Assembly (NCBI RefSeq): GCF_963678635.1
Contig: NC_087062.1
Coordinates: forward strand, 2,604,001 to 2,668,000
Direction of reading: 5' to 3'
Length of the DNA: 64,000 nt
Source: Symsagittifera roscoffensis
Taxonomy: Eukaryota; Xenacoelomorpha; Acoela; Convolutidae
Translations under genes and position numbers: made by a program
Part shown: piece after piece, positions 1-11,200 of the stretch
How the letters are laid out: the number at the start of each line of letters is the position of its first letter
How positions within the stretch are numbered: position 1 is the stretch's first letter
Notes under the pieces: generated by a model
What the model was told of the DNA's origin: nothing
The model's database searches: none
The model's input: the letters and a program-made list of their open reading frames with translations, nothing else

Positions 1-1189
1 ACGTTGCTGAAAAATATCAGAGGAACCAATATAGCTATCTTGAAAAAAAAAACTGCTCTACGAAGCTAAAGTATACTTTTTTGTGGATTGGGAGCATATT
101 CACTATCAAGGCCACTTTTTACCTTTCTTTGTTTTTGTGTCATTTCCTTTGATTGTGTCGACAAACTTTTAAGATGTTTAAAGACTTGTCTCTGGTTTGC
201 ATTCCAGAGATCTACACCGCTCGCCAAATGGCAATAGCTGCCCAGAATCAAAACAAACCAATTATAACATCATTAGATGGCGTACAAATTGGTTTTTCAA
301 CGTTTTCTTATGCTGTATCCGTCAGTTTTTCCATTTTTTTTCAAAGCTTATGGTTTTTGGGAGTCACGGTATAAATCTGCCAAATATCTTCGCATAAGTC
401 AATTATATAATGGATTCACATTAGTGTTTCTCAAACTTTTTTTGCTACTTCCGGATGTATCGCCGCGGAAATTACCAGCTAAATGTTTCAGCCACTTGTT
501 ACAGTTTTTTCGAAATATTTTGTATCGATTCAGCTTTTCTAAAGGAATATTTGCCTGCAGACATATACTAATAAACCATAACAAAGTAATTTTTACAAGC
601 ATAAATTGCAAAAAAAAATTGTAAATTAATACTGGGTAACTGGCCTGTATACAATATTATCCAATTTTCAGATGTTTCACCAATGATAAATGATCACAAA
701 TTGTAGATAATTCTGATGAGATATTTTCATAGGAAACCTTGAGGTGAAGGCTGTTCTAAAAGCATGAATGGGTGGGTTTCTGCGTGTCCCTTAGTTTATG
801 GGACCTAAAATAAAAATCAGTCTAGCATAAGTCCTAAATTTTTTATCTTGAGTTCTGATTGGTTGTTTGCTTTAAGCAACTGATTTGATGATTAATTGTT
901 TATAGTTCAAACAGCAGCATTAAATCAGGCGGCCAAAAAAAGTGTCGAGCTTGTCAACAGAGGGTAAAATTTTGTGTGATATTCAGAGACCCTAATCAAT
1001 ACTCGGCTAATTCATTGACCGATTGAATTGATTTGGGACATAAGCGGCATATTAAAAAAGCTCAAATATAAGTGGCTGCAGTTAAATACGCCGATTTGCA
1101 TTGAAAATATTTTTTCACCTATGAAACCGTCAATTTAGCAGTGATGTGCTATAGAAAAGGGCAGAATAATTGAAAAAATGCTATAGTTT
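1..1189. other. AT-rich stretch without recognisable genes
   Basis: Only short open frames occur here, with low-complexity translations and no motif I recognise. I see no RNA gene, tandem repeat or transposon end. Confidence 0.6.
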
Positions 1190-1275
1190 TTTTTGTGAAC
1201 GATGTAGATTTTTTCCGGGGAGTCGTCTCCTCTAAGCATGCTTTCACTCTACTTAACGGCCGCAGAGTTTCTCCC

Positions 1276-1282
1276 TTTTATA
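1276..1282 (-). promoter_or_regulatory. TATA box candidate in the LTR-like repeat
   Basis: The minus strand reads CGGTATAAAAGGGAG, a strong TATA match, followed by purine-rich sequence. Its place near the end of an LTR-like repeat suggests a retroelement promoter. No transcript evidence is available here. Confidence 0.35.
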
Positions 1283-1626
1283 CCGTGTAATAGTGGGAGA
1301 CACTAAGACACGACATTATCCACAATCCCGAAAGGGTTATGTTGGTGGTCAGACTAAATCGGCCGATCAAAGGATTACACAACTTCCCCCCTTAATTTAG
1401 GCTCTTTTCGGCTCTCCTCTTGCGCTTTCAGCTAGTTCAGCAAATCGTGGGCAAAATACGTATATTCTCAATCGCACAGAAAGTAAAAGCAATTTACAGT
1501 GCCCTTAATGAGTTAATTTCTATTTAGCTACTTCTAGAACGAAGACCGCGTTTCGTTCCGTTCAATCGCTTCGTTATCTCGCGTGTCAGTTTTCGCTTGA
1601 CGCAACTCTAAACTCGCCTACTCCAG

Positions 1627-1795
1627 CAGCGCAACTCGCTCACACAATTAATTCAACCCGGTACTAAATTCGGGTTGAAGCGCAACTCGCTCGCACAAAG
1701 TGTTCAGCCCGGCACGAAACCAATTAGCTCGCTCACACTACTAGTTCATTCCGGTACTAAACTCGGGTTCCAGCGCAACTCGCTCACTAGCAATT
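1627..1795. repeat. Short tandem repeat, about 45-52 bp unit, 3.5 copies
   Basis: GCGCAACTCGCTCRCAC recurs near 1629, 1681 and 1774, with a variant near 1726. Units are separated by a segment containing CCCGGTACTAAA-like sequence and CTCGGGTT. The units have diverged. The array lies inside the LTR-like repeat. Confidence 0.6.
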
Positions 1796-3639
1796 ATTAT
1801 TTTCTACTCTGACTGAGAATCAACTACTCCTAATAGTAGCCAACCCCTGTTCTCTTCTCTTGCAGGCTCTCCGTTACCCTCCAATTCCTTATCTTTCTTT
1901 ATACTTTAGTTTTAGTCAAGTCACGCCATTCCCTATCAGTCCTGACATCCGCCTAAATCACCCATCCGCACATGTTTAAGACTATTTCCGTTCCGCTGTC
2001 AACTCTGCCATGTGCCAACTTCGGTTTTTTTATCAATCTTTTCACGCTTATTAGATACCCGGTATGCGGTAGGTGTCACATTTGAAGAGAAAACAAATGT
2101 CATACGATTCTAATCAACTAATTCTCAAACTCAGCGAACTTCAGCTCTCGGGTTCAACTCAACCTCCAAACCATGCTATATTTACTCAGTGACCCTCCCA
2201 GGTCTTTATTTCAATTATCCCGTTCGTTCGTACTATTTAGGAGACTTAATTCTCATGCTACCGTCCTATTACCATCAGATTGCTCTGGGACTACTTTTCT
2301 TTAGTCTCGTTGAATTGCTGTTACTAGATCACTCACCAAGCTATACTGAACCCAATTTTTACCAACTCCACTTTGAATTAACTCTACTACTCCAAGGTTG
2401 CATTGTAAAAGCTATATCTCTATCAGCTTCTGCTCTAGTTCCCAATATATAAGTTTTTCTCCCAACTTTTAGCAAGGTGACCCATTCTCATTTCCAGGAG
2501 TTGGGCTGGGGAATACGCCACTTACTGGTGTTAATTTTGGGGTTTTCTATGCATTTTTGGGGTCAAGACGACCAAAAGTCAACTTAAGGTCACTCAGGGG
2601 GTCAACCGGGGTCAACCGTCCATGTTTGAGTTCAGAATCCCATGGGGATCCTTACTACCAAGTTTTATCCATATCCCATTAATACTTCACAAGTCATACC
2701 ATTTCTAAGGTGCATTATAATTTTTTCGCAAAAGTGCTATTAACACCGGAAGGAGTCGCCGGAGGGTTTTCACTCACAAGGCGTCTTTTTCGGTGTTCCT
2801 ACCTTATGCCCATTGCCGCAATAAAATCATTATGCCACCGTTCATCATTTTGCTTAAGCTGTCTATTTCCGGTCTAGGGGTGTTTTTTCAAGGGCTAATT
2901 GCTTCCGATCCAACCGCTGGATTTAGTTCCAATGTATCTTGCCACTACCTATCATCCCTCCAATTTTCAGCTCCCTGCGCTCATTGGAGGCCGAGAAACG
3001 ACTTCCGGAAGTTAGGGGTGGGTTTGTTTACTTAAGGCATAAATTCGGAAGTGGGAGTCTTAGGAGTCTGGGATTCTAAACTTAGGCTTCCCTTAACTAG
3101 GCCTACATCATACTAAAATTTGAGCCCAAAACCGCCGCTAGTTTCCGAGTTCTGATAGGGCTGTTTACACTTCCGGGGACCGTTATCACTTGCCCCCAGA
3201 GGGTCTGAGGGGTCCCGATTTTTGTATGCCCCGATCAAATCATCTCTAGTATCGCTCCTCTGAATTTCATAACATTAGCTTTCTTAGTTCCGATTCTGGG
3301 GGGGGGGGGGGGTTTGCCGATTTTGTCAAATTTTGTTTTCTGGCATAGGAGGGAAAATATCTTCGAAGATTGAGTTATTTTGAACTCTACCCTTTGTTTG
3401 CTCAACTACTTAGCTTAATGACGAATCAATCTTGCGTTCAGGTTACTATAGCATGAAATACAGTAGAATCACCAATTCTACAAACGATCGGTCTTGAAAA
3501 AATTCATCACCTTTTGAGAAAATAGACAGACAATTGTTAGGGACATTTTCTATCACATATTGCAATTATTTCTTATCACATATTGCAAGTATGCAATTGT
3601 TTTCGAGAAATATATGTATGAGCTTGAAAAATTTCACTT

Positions 3640-3980
3640 CAGCTCAGTTAACACAATTTGATTTGAAAAATTCAGTTGGTATTTCAGTCTTGTCTCATTT
3701 AAAATCAAAATGGATTTTTCACGGAACAATATTGGAAACTGGGACGGGAAATGAAAGCACCTATGGTCAGTTTTGAGACGGGATTAAATCGATTTGGGAC
3801 ACTGCTCTAATAACCGTTTTGTATGCCTTCGCGGCATGTTATCCCAGAAAATTATCTGCGATTAATTCAGTCTACTTCTGAAATCTAAAATATTTCCAAG
3901 TAGCAGCGCAGGTAAAAATTCAGATCCTTCAACTGGTATTTGAAATAAATTAAAGATACAGGCCTCATTTGCGGTTTATG
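3640..3980 (+). repeat. Dispersed repeat family, copy 1 of 3
   Basis: This block shares an ordered set of words with about 17870-18230 and 19900-20180: CTCATTTAAAATCAA-like, TTTTGAGACGGGATTA, GACAGCTCTATTA-like and TATCCCGGCAAAT-like. The copies are strongly diverged, with indels. No coding potential or terminal repeats are seen, so the family is unclassified. Confidence 0.45.
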
Positions 3981-4093
3981 ATAAAAAATCGTAAGAGGTT
4001 TAAGCGTTAAAAATAGAAGTACCACAAGCGTATCCAGGAAAACCCACGGATCTACTTGACAATCAGACACTACCCAATATGTATGCAAAAGAA

Positions 4094-5850
4094 TATCCCC
4101 ATCACCACTAGGCTGCCCAAGATAAATATTTCTACATCTTCAACTGCAGTTACCCGAGTCGAAGTGCGCGACTTAAATTACGACCGAATATGGTCGCTCA
4201 AAAAGTATTGAGCGACCAAAATTTCGCAGTTGCGCAGAGGTGTTTGAGTCGCGCAAAGTCGCGATTTGAGTCGCGATGGTCGCGCAGGGTCGCGAAAAGT
4301 ATGGCTGAATCTGATTGCCAAGTAGATAAAAGAAGGTTGACAACCTTTTTTGAATGTGGTTATATCATTTCTTGCTATTTGTTTATAAATTAATTCGACA
4401 TTATGATCCAAGGTTAGTAAAACTAAAAGAATTTCAACTCTGAGTGTTGACTTAAGCTATTCGAAATACAGTGCTGATTTGAATTACACGGACAAAACCT
4501 AACAAAATTTGAAAATTCAAACGCTTTTTCTCAATTTTGGTTAAGATTAGACAAAAAATAAATTAATGAAGGTGGCTTAGAATTTCACCAGATTTTATAT
4601 GGTACAATTTTTTGCGCCGAAATTTTCAACCAGAAATTTGCCCCCTAAAATGGGTCATTTTAATTTTTGTAATCAACAAAGAATTATGCTGAAACTACCA
4701 GTTAATTGATGAAACATTTTTATCAAAAGAAGCTTCTTACACGGCCCAAAAAAAATCTAGGAGGGTACAGCATCCAAAAATCTGTATAAAAGCATTTAGT
4801 TTTGGTTGATAGCCAAAAAAGGTCACTTTAACTAAATAAAAATCAAAATCTTTGCTTTGAAACAAAATTCAAACGTTTTAATTTTTAAAGTTGTGTTCTT
4901 CAGGAAGTTTGTTGGGCTGTGTAGGAAGCTTATTTTGATCAGCAATAAACTTCATATTTTCAGCGTAATTCTTAATTAATTAAGAAAATTTTGAAATTAC
5001 CATTTTTGTGTTAGCATTTTGGAAAAAGTTGCAGCAATTTAAACCCGATGAAAATCTGAGCAAATTTCAATGTCTTCACTTTTGGTCTAATTTTAACCCA
5101 ATTTGAGAAAAAAGCCCTTGAATTTTCGATTGTTGTTGGTTCTGCACGGTTAATTTAATACAGCACTGCACGGTAGTCATCTTTGAGTTTTGAAAACTGA
5201 AATAGTTTGATGTAGTGCTTAGGACCATTTAGTGCACAAAATTTAACGCAAACTTTTGTTCAAAAACTTCAACAATTCTCACACATAATATTTTAGTTTA
5301 TTTATTATACCAATTTGATGGCAATTTTTTGTTCATTGTTTGAGAAAAGCCAGGAAAATTATTTGAATTTCAACAAAAACTACATTTTAAAAAAAATAAA
5401 TTGCAGGAAATGAATTTTGTGACATGCCTCGGGCTTCTAGATGAACAGATAAAACATGAACAGATGAGAGTTTCAATAGACATCTTTCTTCACACAAAAT
5501 TTCATAGATCAGTTTCGTTTCTCAAGAAAAGTATTGTTTTTTTCTCAAAAACAGTTGCTTCAAAAAGAATATTTCCACTATCGAAAAAAGTGAAGGAATA
5601 ATTGTGCTTCGGCTGTAGTTTTTTTCTCCATACCAATATAGGTTTTTTAACTAGCAATTTTTCAACACAAATTTCTACACCATGTGAACAAAATATTGAT
5701 TTTGGGCTTAAACTTATTTTATTTTCTAACGCTTTGATCAGGGGCGGATCTGGAATTTTTTCGAGGGGGGAGGAATGTGTGGAAGTTCAAATTTTTTTCT
5801 CTCTAAAATTGGTCGAATTTTTTGTAGGTCGACCACATTGAATCGACCAC
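4094..5850. repeat. Diverged 1.78 kb tandem duplication, first unit
   Basis: This block repeats at about 5871-7620, with an offset near 1781. Shared anchors include ATCCCCATCACC, CTGCAGTTACCCGAGTCGAA, TCTTAATTAATTAAGAAAA and TTGCAGGAAATGAATTTTG. Unit 1 begins with a cluster of GTCGCG words (about 4223-4300) and a perfect 9 bp inverted repeat, TGGTCGCTC/GAGCGACCA, at 4191-4199 and 4210-4218. It ends with an hAT-like terminus at 5739. No convincing protein is encoded. Confidence 0.75.
5739..5790 (+). mobile_element. hAT-like terminus (fragment)
   Basis: CAGGGGCGGATCTGGAATTT followed by a G-rich tract matches the terminal sequence of the complete MITE at 18837-19274. Only one end is recognisable. 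The equivalent site in the second tandem unit, near 7527, has decayed to CAAGGGTGGGTCTAG. Confidence 0.5.
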
Positions 5851-5870
5851 CCACGATATATGCTAACTAA

Positions 5871-7620
5871 AATCCCCATCACCGCTAGGCTGTCCAAAAT
5901 CAAACTTTCTACATCCTCAACTGCAGTTACCCGAGTCGAAGTGCGCGACTTAAATTGCGACCGAATATGGTCGCTTAAAAAGTATCGAGCAACCAAAATT
6001 TCGCATTCGCACAGAGGTGTTTGAGTCGCACTAAGTCGAAACTTGAGTCGCGACGGTCGCACAGGGTCGGAAAAACTCTGGCTGAATCTGATTGCCAAAT
6101 AGATAAAAGAAGGTGACAACATTTTTGAATGTGGTTATATCAGTTCTTGCTATTTTTTTTTATAAATTTATTCAACATAATGATCCAAGTTGGGTAAAAC
6201 TAAATTATTTTCAACTCTGAGTGTTGATTTAAGCTATTTGAAATACAGTGCTGATATAAATTACCCGAACAAAACCGAACAAAATTTGAAAATTCAAACG
6301 CTCGTTCTCAAATTTTGTTAAGATTAGACAAAAATGAAATTAATGGAGGTGGCTTAGAATTTCACCAAATTTTTTATGGTGAAACTTTTGCGCCAAAATT
6401 CTCAACCAGAATTTTACCCCAAAAATTGTTATTTTAATTTTTGTAATCAACCAAAATTATGCTGAAACTACCAGTTAATTGATGAAACATTTTTTATCAA
6501 AAGAAGCTTCTTACACGGCCCAAAAAAAACTTAGGAGGGTACAGCTTCCAAAAATCTGTATAAAAGTCCTTATTTTTGGCTAATAGCCAAAAAAGGTCAC
6601 TTAATTTAAATAAAAATCAAAATCTTTGCCTCGAAATAAAATTCAAACGTTTTGACTTTTAAAGTTGTGTTCTTCTAGAATTTTGTTGTTGTTGGGCTGT
6701 GTAGAAGCTTATTTTGATCAGCAATTAACTTCATAGTTTCAGCATAATTCTTAATTAATTAAGAAAAATTTGAAATTACCTATTTTTGGGTTAACATTTT
6801 GGAAAAAGTTGCAACAATTTAAATCCGATGAAACTCTGAGAAAATTTCGATTTCTCACTTTTTGGTTCAATTTTAACCCAATTAGAGAAAAATGAATTTT
6901 AATTTTCGATTGTTGTTGGTTCTGCATGGTTCATTCATTCGTTTGTTGGTTTTGCACGGCAGACGTCGTTCAGTTTTTGAAAACTGAAAAAGTTTGATTT
7001 AGTGCTTAGGACCATTTAGTGCACAAAATTTGACGCAAATTTTTGTACAAAATCTTGTACAATCCTCACACTTAAAATTTTAGTTTAAATATTATACCAA
7101 ATTGAAGGCAATTTTTTGTTCATTGTTTGAGAAAAGCCAGGAAACGCATTTGAATTTCAGCTATAACTACATTTTTTTTAAAATAAATTGCAGGAAATGA
7201 ATTTTGTGACATGCCCCGGGCTTCTAGATGAACAGATAAAACATGAACAGATGAGAGTTGCAATAGACATCTTTCTTCACACAAATTTTCATAGATCAGT
7301 TTAGTTTCTCAAGAAAACTTTTTTTTCTCAAAAACAGTTGCTTCAAAATGTTTATTCCGACTATCGAAGAAAGCGAAGGAATAATTGTGCTTCGGGTGTA
7401 GTTTTTTCTCCATACCAAATGAGGTTTTTTATCTAGCAATTTTTGAACACAAATTTCTACATAATTTGAACAAAAAACTGACTTTGAGCTGGAACTTATT
7501 TTGTTTTCAAAAGCTTTGATCAAGGGTGGGTCTAGAATTTTTTCGAGGGGGGAAGAAGGGGTGGAAGTTCAAATTTTTTTCCTAAAAAATGTCAAATATT
7601 TTTTAGGTCGACAAAATTGA
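5871..7620. repeat. Diverged 1.78 kb tandem duplication, second unit
   Basis: This is homologous to 4094-5850 in the same orientation, with scattered substitutions and short indels. The 9 bp hairpin of unit 1 carries mismatches here (TGGTCGCTT/GAGCAACCA), and the GTCGCG cluster has lost several CpG-containing words. This fits mutational decay after duplication. Confidence 0.75.
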
Positions 7621-8168
7621 ATTTCAGAACTTTCCTAAATCATTCTAAAAACACTACTTTGACCAAAATTTCAGCGCTGCAGACAGCTTTTTTTTCACAA
7701 AATGAGAATTGGGCAAATGGTTATTGCAAAAAGCAGTTTTAATACTCTTATGGTCACGCAATCCATTTTCAGCAGGATAACCGAAAAACATCACATTGCA
7801 ATCTTTAAGTTCTGAAATTTTAAGTGTTGTGACGACAATTAATAAAGTGCACTTATTCTCCTCAAAGTGCGCTTAGGCTCATGCATTCAGAACACCAATA
7901 GTAAAATGCACTTTTTTTTCCGCAACAAGTTTTTTTTCGTTTCCGTCCCATGTGCCTGAACTTTTTTCCGTAATCAGTTTTCATTTTAATAATGCTATCG
8001 GGGTTTGGAAATTGTCGACTTTGAAACCTTGAAACAGCTAGTGTGCAAACTAATTCGTGCCATTAACGCATAAGGCGGTATTTATTCTGCTCATAGGTTG
8101 TTCCAAAAAAAATTGAGACAATGTATTTATTGTTATTTTTTTTAGTTATTGTTATATTGAGACAAAGT

Positions 8169-8270
8169 ATTTATTGTTTTTTTTTGCTGAGAACGTTTGT
8201 TTTCTTGGCATAGCAAGTGGTGAGAGAATTTCAAAAAAATCAAAAATCATTTTGTTTTCAAATTTTATCA
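8169..8270. repeat. Optional segment of about 95 bp, long-unit variant
   Basis: The segment with GCTGAGAACGTTTG and GGCATAGCAAGTGGTGAGA is present in unit 1 here, near 14950-15050 (giving the 1432 bp unit), and in diverged form near 16390-16490. The four 1336 bp units lack it and read GTATTTATCATTTT across the gap. The short form probably arose by one deletion between short matches and then spread by unit exchange. Confidence 0.7.
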
Positions 8271-11200
8271 TTTTTTTTTCAATTGAGATTTTCAAAAATG
8301 TTTTGAAGAAGTTGAAGGAAGTCGGAACATTCAAGGTTTAAGTACGAGGCCAGACTGTGCACTGGATAGGCGCTTATTTTGTGTCTATATGTTCTTGGAT
8401 TCCAGAAACAAGTGTTATAACATGTTCTAAAATGTAAGTGGATTCCAATGACAGAATTTCATTGAAATCCGCGTACAAATACCTGTAAGGTAAAATTTGT
8501 CGGCCAAATGATTTTGTTGCGGACTCCGCATCGAGCAAATATAGGTAATTGTTCTGGATTCCGAAAAGGTAAGCGAACTCCGCAAGTGTCAGTAGATTCC
8601 GCAATTTACAGTTTGCGGATTCCATTTACAATTTGCGGATTCCACCTACAGTTGCGGACTCCGCGACAGCTTAAGTTTACCAAACACATATATTATTCTG
8701 TTCATGGATTCCACAGATTTGTTCCGTATTCCACAAATTTTGTTGCGGATTCCGCAAAATTGCCTATTTTTGGAGCAATACAATGTTTTAGCTAATTGTC
8801 CGTGGAATCCAGAACAGCAAAGAAATTCAAAGAAAAAAAGCAAATTTATGGATTTCGGGACAAATTTTATTCACAAAAAGTAAAATTTGGCCTTGTTATC
8901 TTTGCCCGGATTCGGGTAGTCTTGTATAAGTTTGAATTTCATTTGACTCAGAAATAATGAGACGAAAAAATTCAATATCCGAGTTTTTTTTTTAAATTTT
9001 AACTTATATTTGTTTTTTTTTTAATAGTCTAATCGAGCATTGTTGGTCCCACAAAATGAGAAATGGGCGAATGGTTATTGCAAAAAGCAGTTTTAATACA
9101 CTTATGGTCACGCAATCCATTTTCAGCAGGATAATCGAGAAAGATCAGATTGTAATCTTTCAGTTCTGAGCGACTTGAACAATTTTGATCCCTTCACTGG
9201 GATTAATCAATTATGACCGTTCACATAAAACCAATTTTTAGTGTTATGACGACGATTAATAAAGTGCACTTATTCTCCTCAAAAAGTGCGCTTAGGCTCA
9301 TGCATCCAGAACACCAATAGTAAAATGCCATTTTTTCCCTTCAGCTATCCCTGCAACAAGTTTTTTTCGTTTCCGTCCCATGTGCCTGAACTTTTTTCCG
9401 TAATCAGTTTTCATTTTAATAATGCTATCGGGGTTTGAAAATTGTCGACTTTGAAACCTTGAAACAGCTAGTGTGCAAACTAATTCGTGCCATTAACGCA
9501 TAAGGCGCTATTTATACTGCTCATAGGTTGTTCCAAAAAGAATTGAGACAATGTATTTATTGTTATTTTTTTAGTTATTGTTATATTGAGACAAAGTATT
9601 TATCATTTTTTTTCAATTGAGATTTTCAAAAAATGTTTTGAAGAAGTTGAAGGAAGTCGGAACATTCAAGGTTTCAGTACGAGGCCAGACTGTGCACTGG
9701 ATAGGCGCTTATTTTGTGTCTATATGTTCTTGGATTCCAGAAACAAGTGTTATAACATGTTCTAAAATGTAAGTGGATTCCAATGACAGAATTTCATTGA
9801 AATCCGCGTACAAATACCTGTAAGGTAAAATTTGTCGGTCAAATGATTTTGTTGCGGACTCCGCATCGAGCAAATATAGGTAATTGTTCGGGATTCCGAA
9901 AAGGTAAGCGAACTCCGCAAGTGTCAGTAGATTCCGCAATTTACAGTTTGCGGATTCCGTTTACAATTTGCGGATTCCACCTACAGTTGCGGACTCCGCG
10001 ACAGCTTAAGTTTACCAAACACATATATTATTATCTGTTCATGGATTCCACAGATTTGTTCCGTATTCCCCAAATTTTGTTGCGGATTCCGCAAAATTGC
10101 CTATTTTTGGAGCAATACAATGTTTTAGCTAATTGTCCGTGGAATCCAGAACAGCAAAGAAATTCAAAGAAAAAAAGCAAATTTATGGATTTCGGGACAA
10201 ATTTTATTCACAAAAAGTAAAATTTGGCCTTGTAATCTTTGCCCGGATTCGGGTAGTCTTGTATAAGTTTGAATTTCATTTGACTCAGAAATAATGAGAC
10301 GAGAAAATTCAATATCCGAGTGTTTTTTTAAATTTTAACTTAAATTTGTTTTTTTTTTAAAAGTCTAATCGAGCATTGTTGGTCCCACAAAATGAGAAAT
10401 GGGCGAATGGTTATTGCAAAAAGCAGTTTTAATACACTTATGGTCACGCAATCCATTTTCAGCAGGATAATCGAGAAAGATCAGATTGTAATCTTTCAGT
10501 TCTGAGCGACTTGAACAATTTTGATCCCTTCACTGGGATTAATCAATTATGACCGTTCACATAAAACCAATTTTTAGTGTTATGACGACGATTAATAAAG
10601 TGCACTTATTCTCCTCAAAAAGTGCGCTTAGGCTCATGTATCCAGAACACCAATAGTAAAATGCCATTTTTTCCCTTCAGCTATCCCCGCAACAAGTTTT
10701 TTTTGTTTCCGTCCCATGTGCCTGAACTTTTTTCCGTAATCAGTTTTCATTTTAATATTGCTATCGGGGTTTGAAAATAGTCGACTTTGAAACCTTGAAA
10801 AAGCTAGTGTGCAAACTAATTCGTGCCATTAACGCATAAGGCGGTATTTATTCTGCTCATAGGTTGTTCCAAAAAGAATTGAGACAATGTATTTATTGTT
10901 ATTTTTTTAGTTATTGTTATATTGAGACAAAGTATTTATCATTTTTTTTTCAATTGAGATTTTCAAAAAATGTTTTGAAGAAGTTGAAGGAAGTCGGAAC
11001 ATTCAAGGTTTCAGTACGAGGCCAGACTGTGCACTGGATAGGCGCTTATTTTGTGTCTATATGTTCTTGGATTCCAGAAACAAGTGTTATAACATGTTCT
11101 AAAACGTAAGTGGATTCCAATGACAGAATTTCATTGAAATCCGCGTACAAATACCTGTAAGGTAAAATTTGTCGGCCAAATGATTTTGTTGCGGACTCCG

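Larger units (their letters stand above)
1190..3330 (-). repeat. Long LTR-like repeat, inverted relative to the copy at about 57.2-59.3 kb
   Basis: Read on the minus strand, this block aligns with the plus strand from about 57200 to 59300. Shared anchors are GGAAGGAGTCGCC (plus near 2746; reverse complement of 57696-57710), CTACTTTTCTTTAG (near 2289) and CCCGAAAGGGT (near 1327). The copies are clearly homologous but diverged, with many substitutions and indels. The partner lies directly 3' of a decayed gypsy integrase, so this is most likely the long terminal repeat or 3' flank of that older family. A TATAAAA box sits near one end on the minus strand, as an LTR promoter would. The limits are approximate. 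A 15 bp G run (3298-3312) lies at the far end. Confidence 0.65.
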
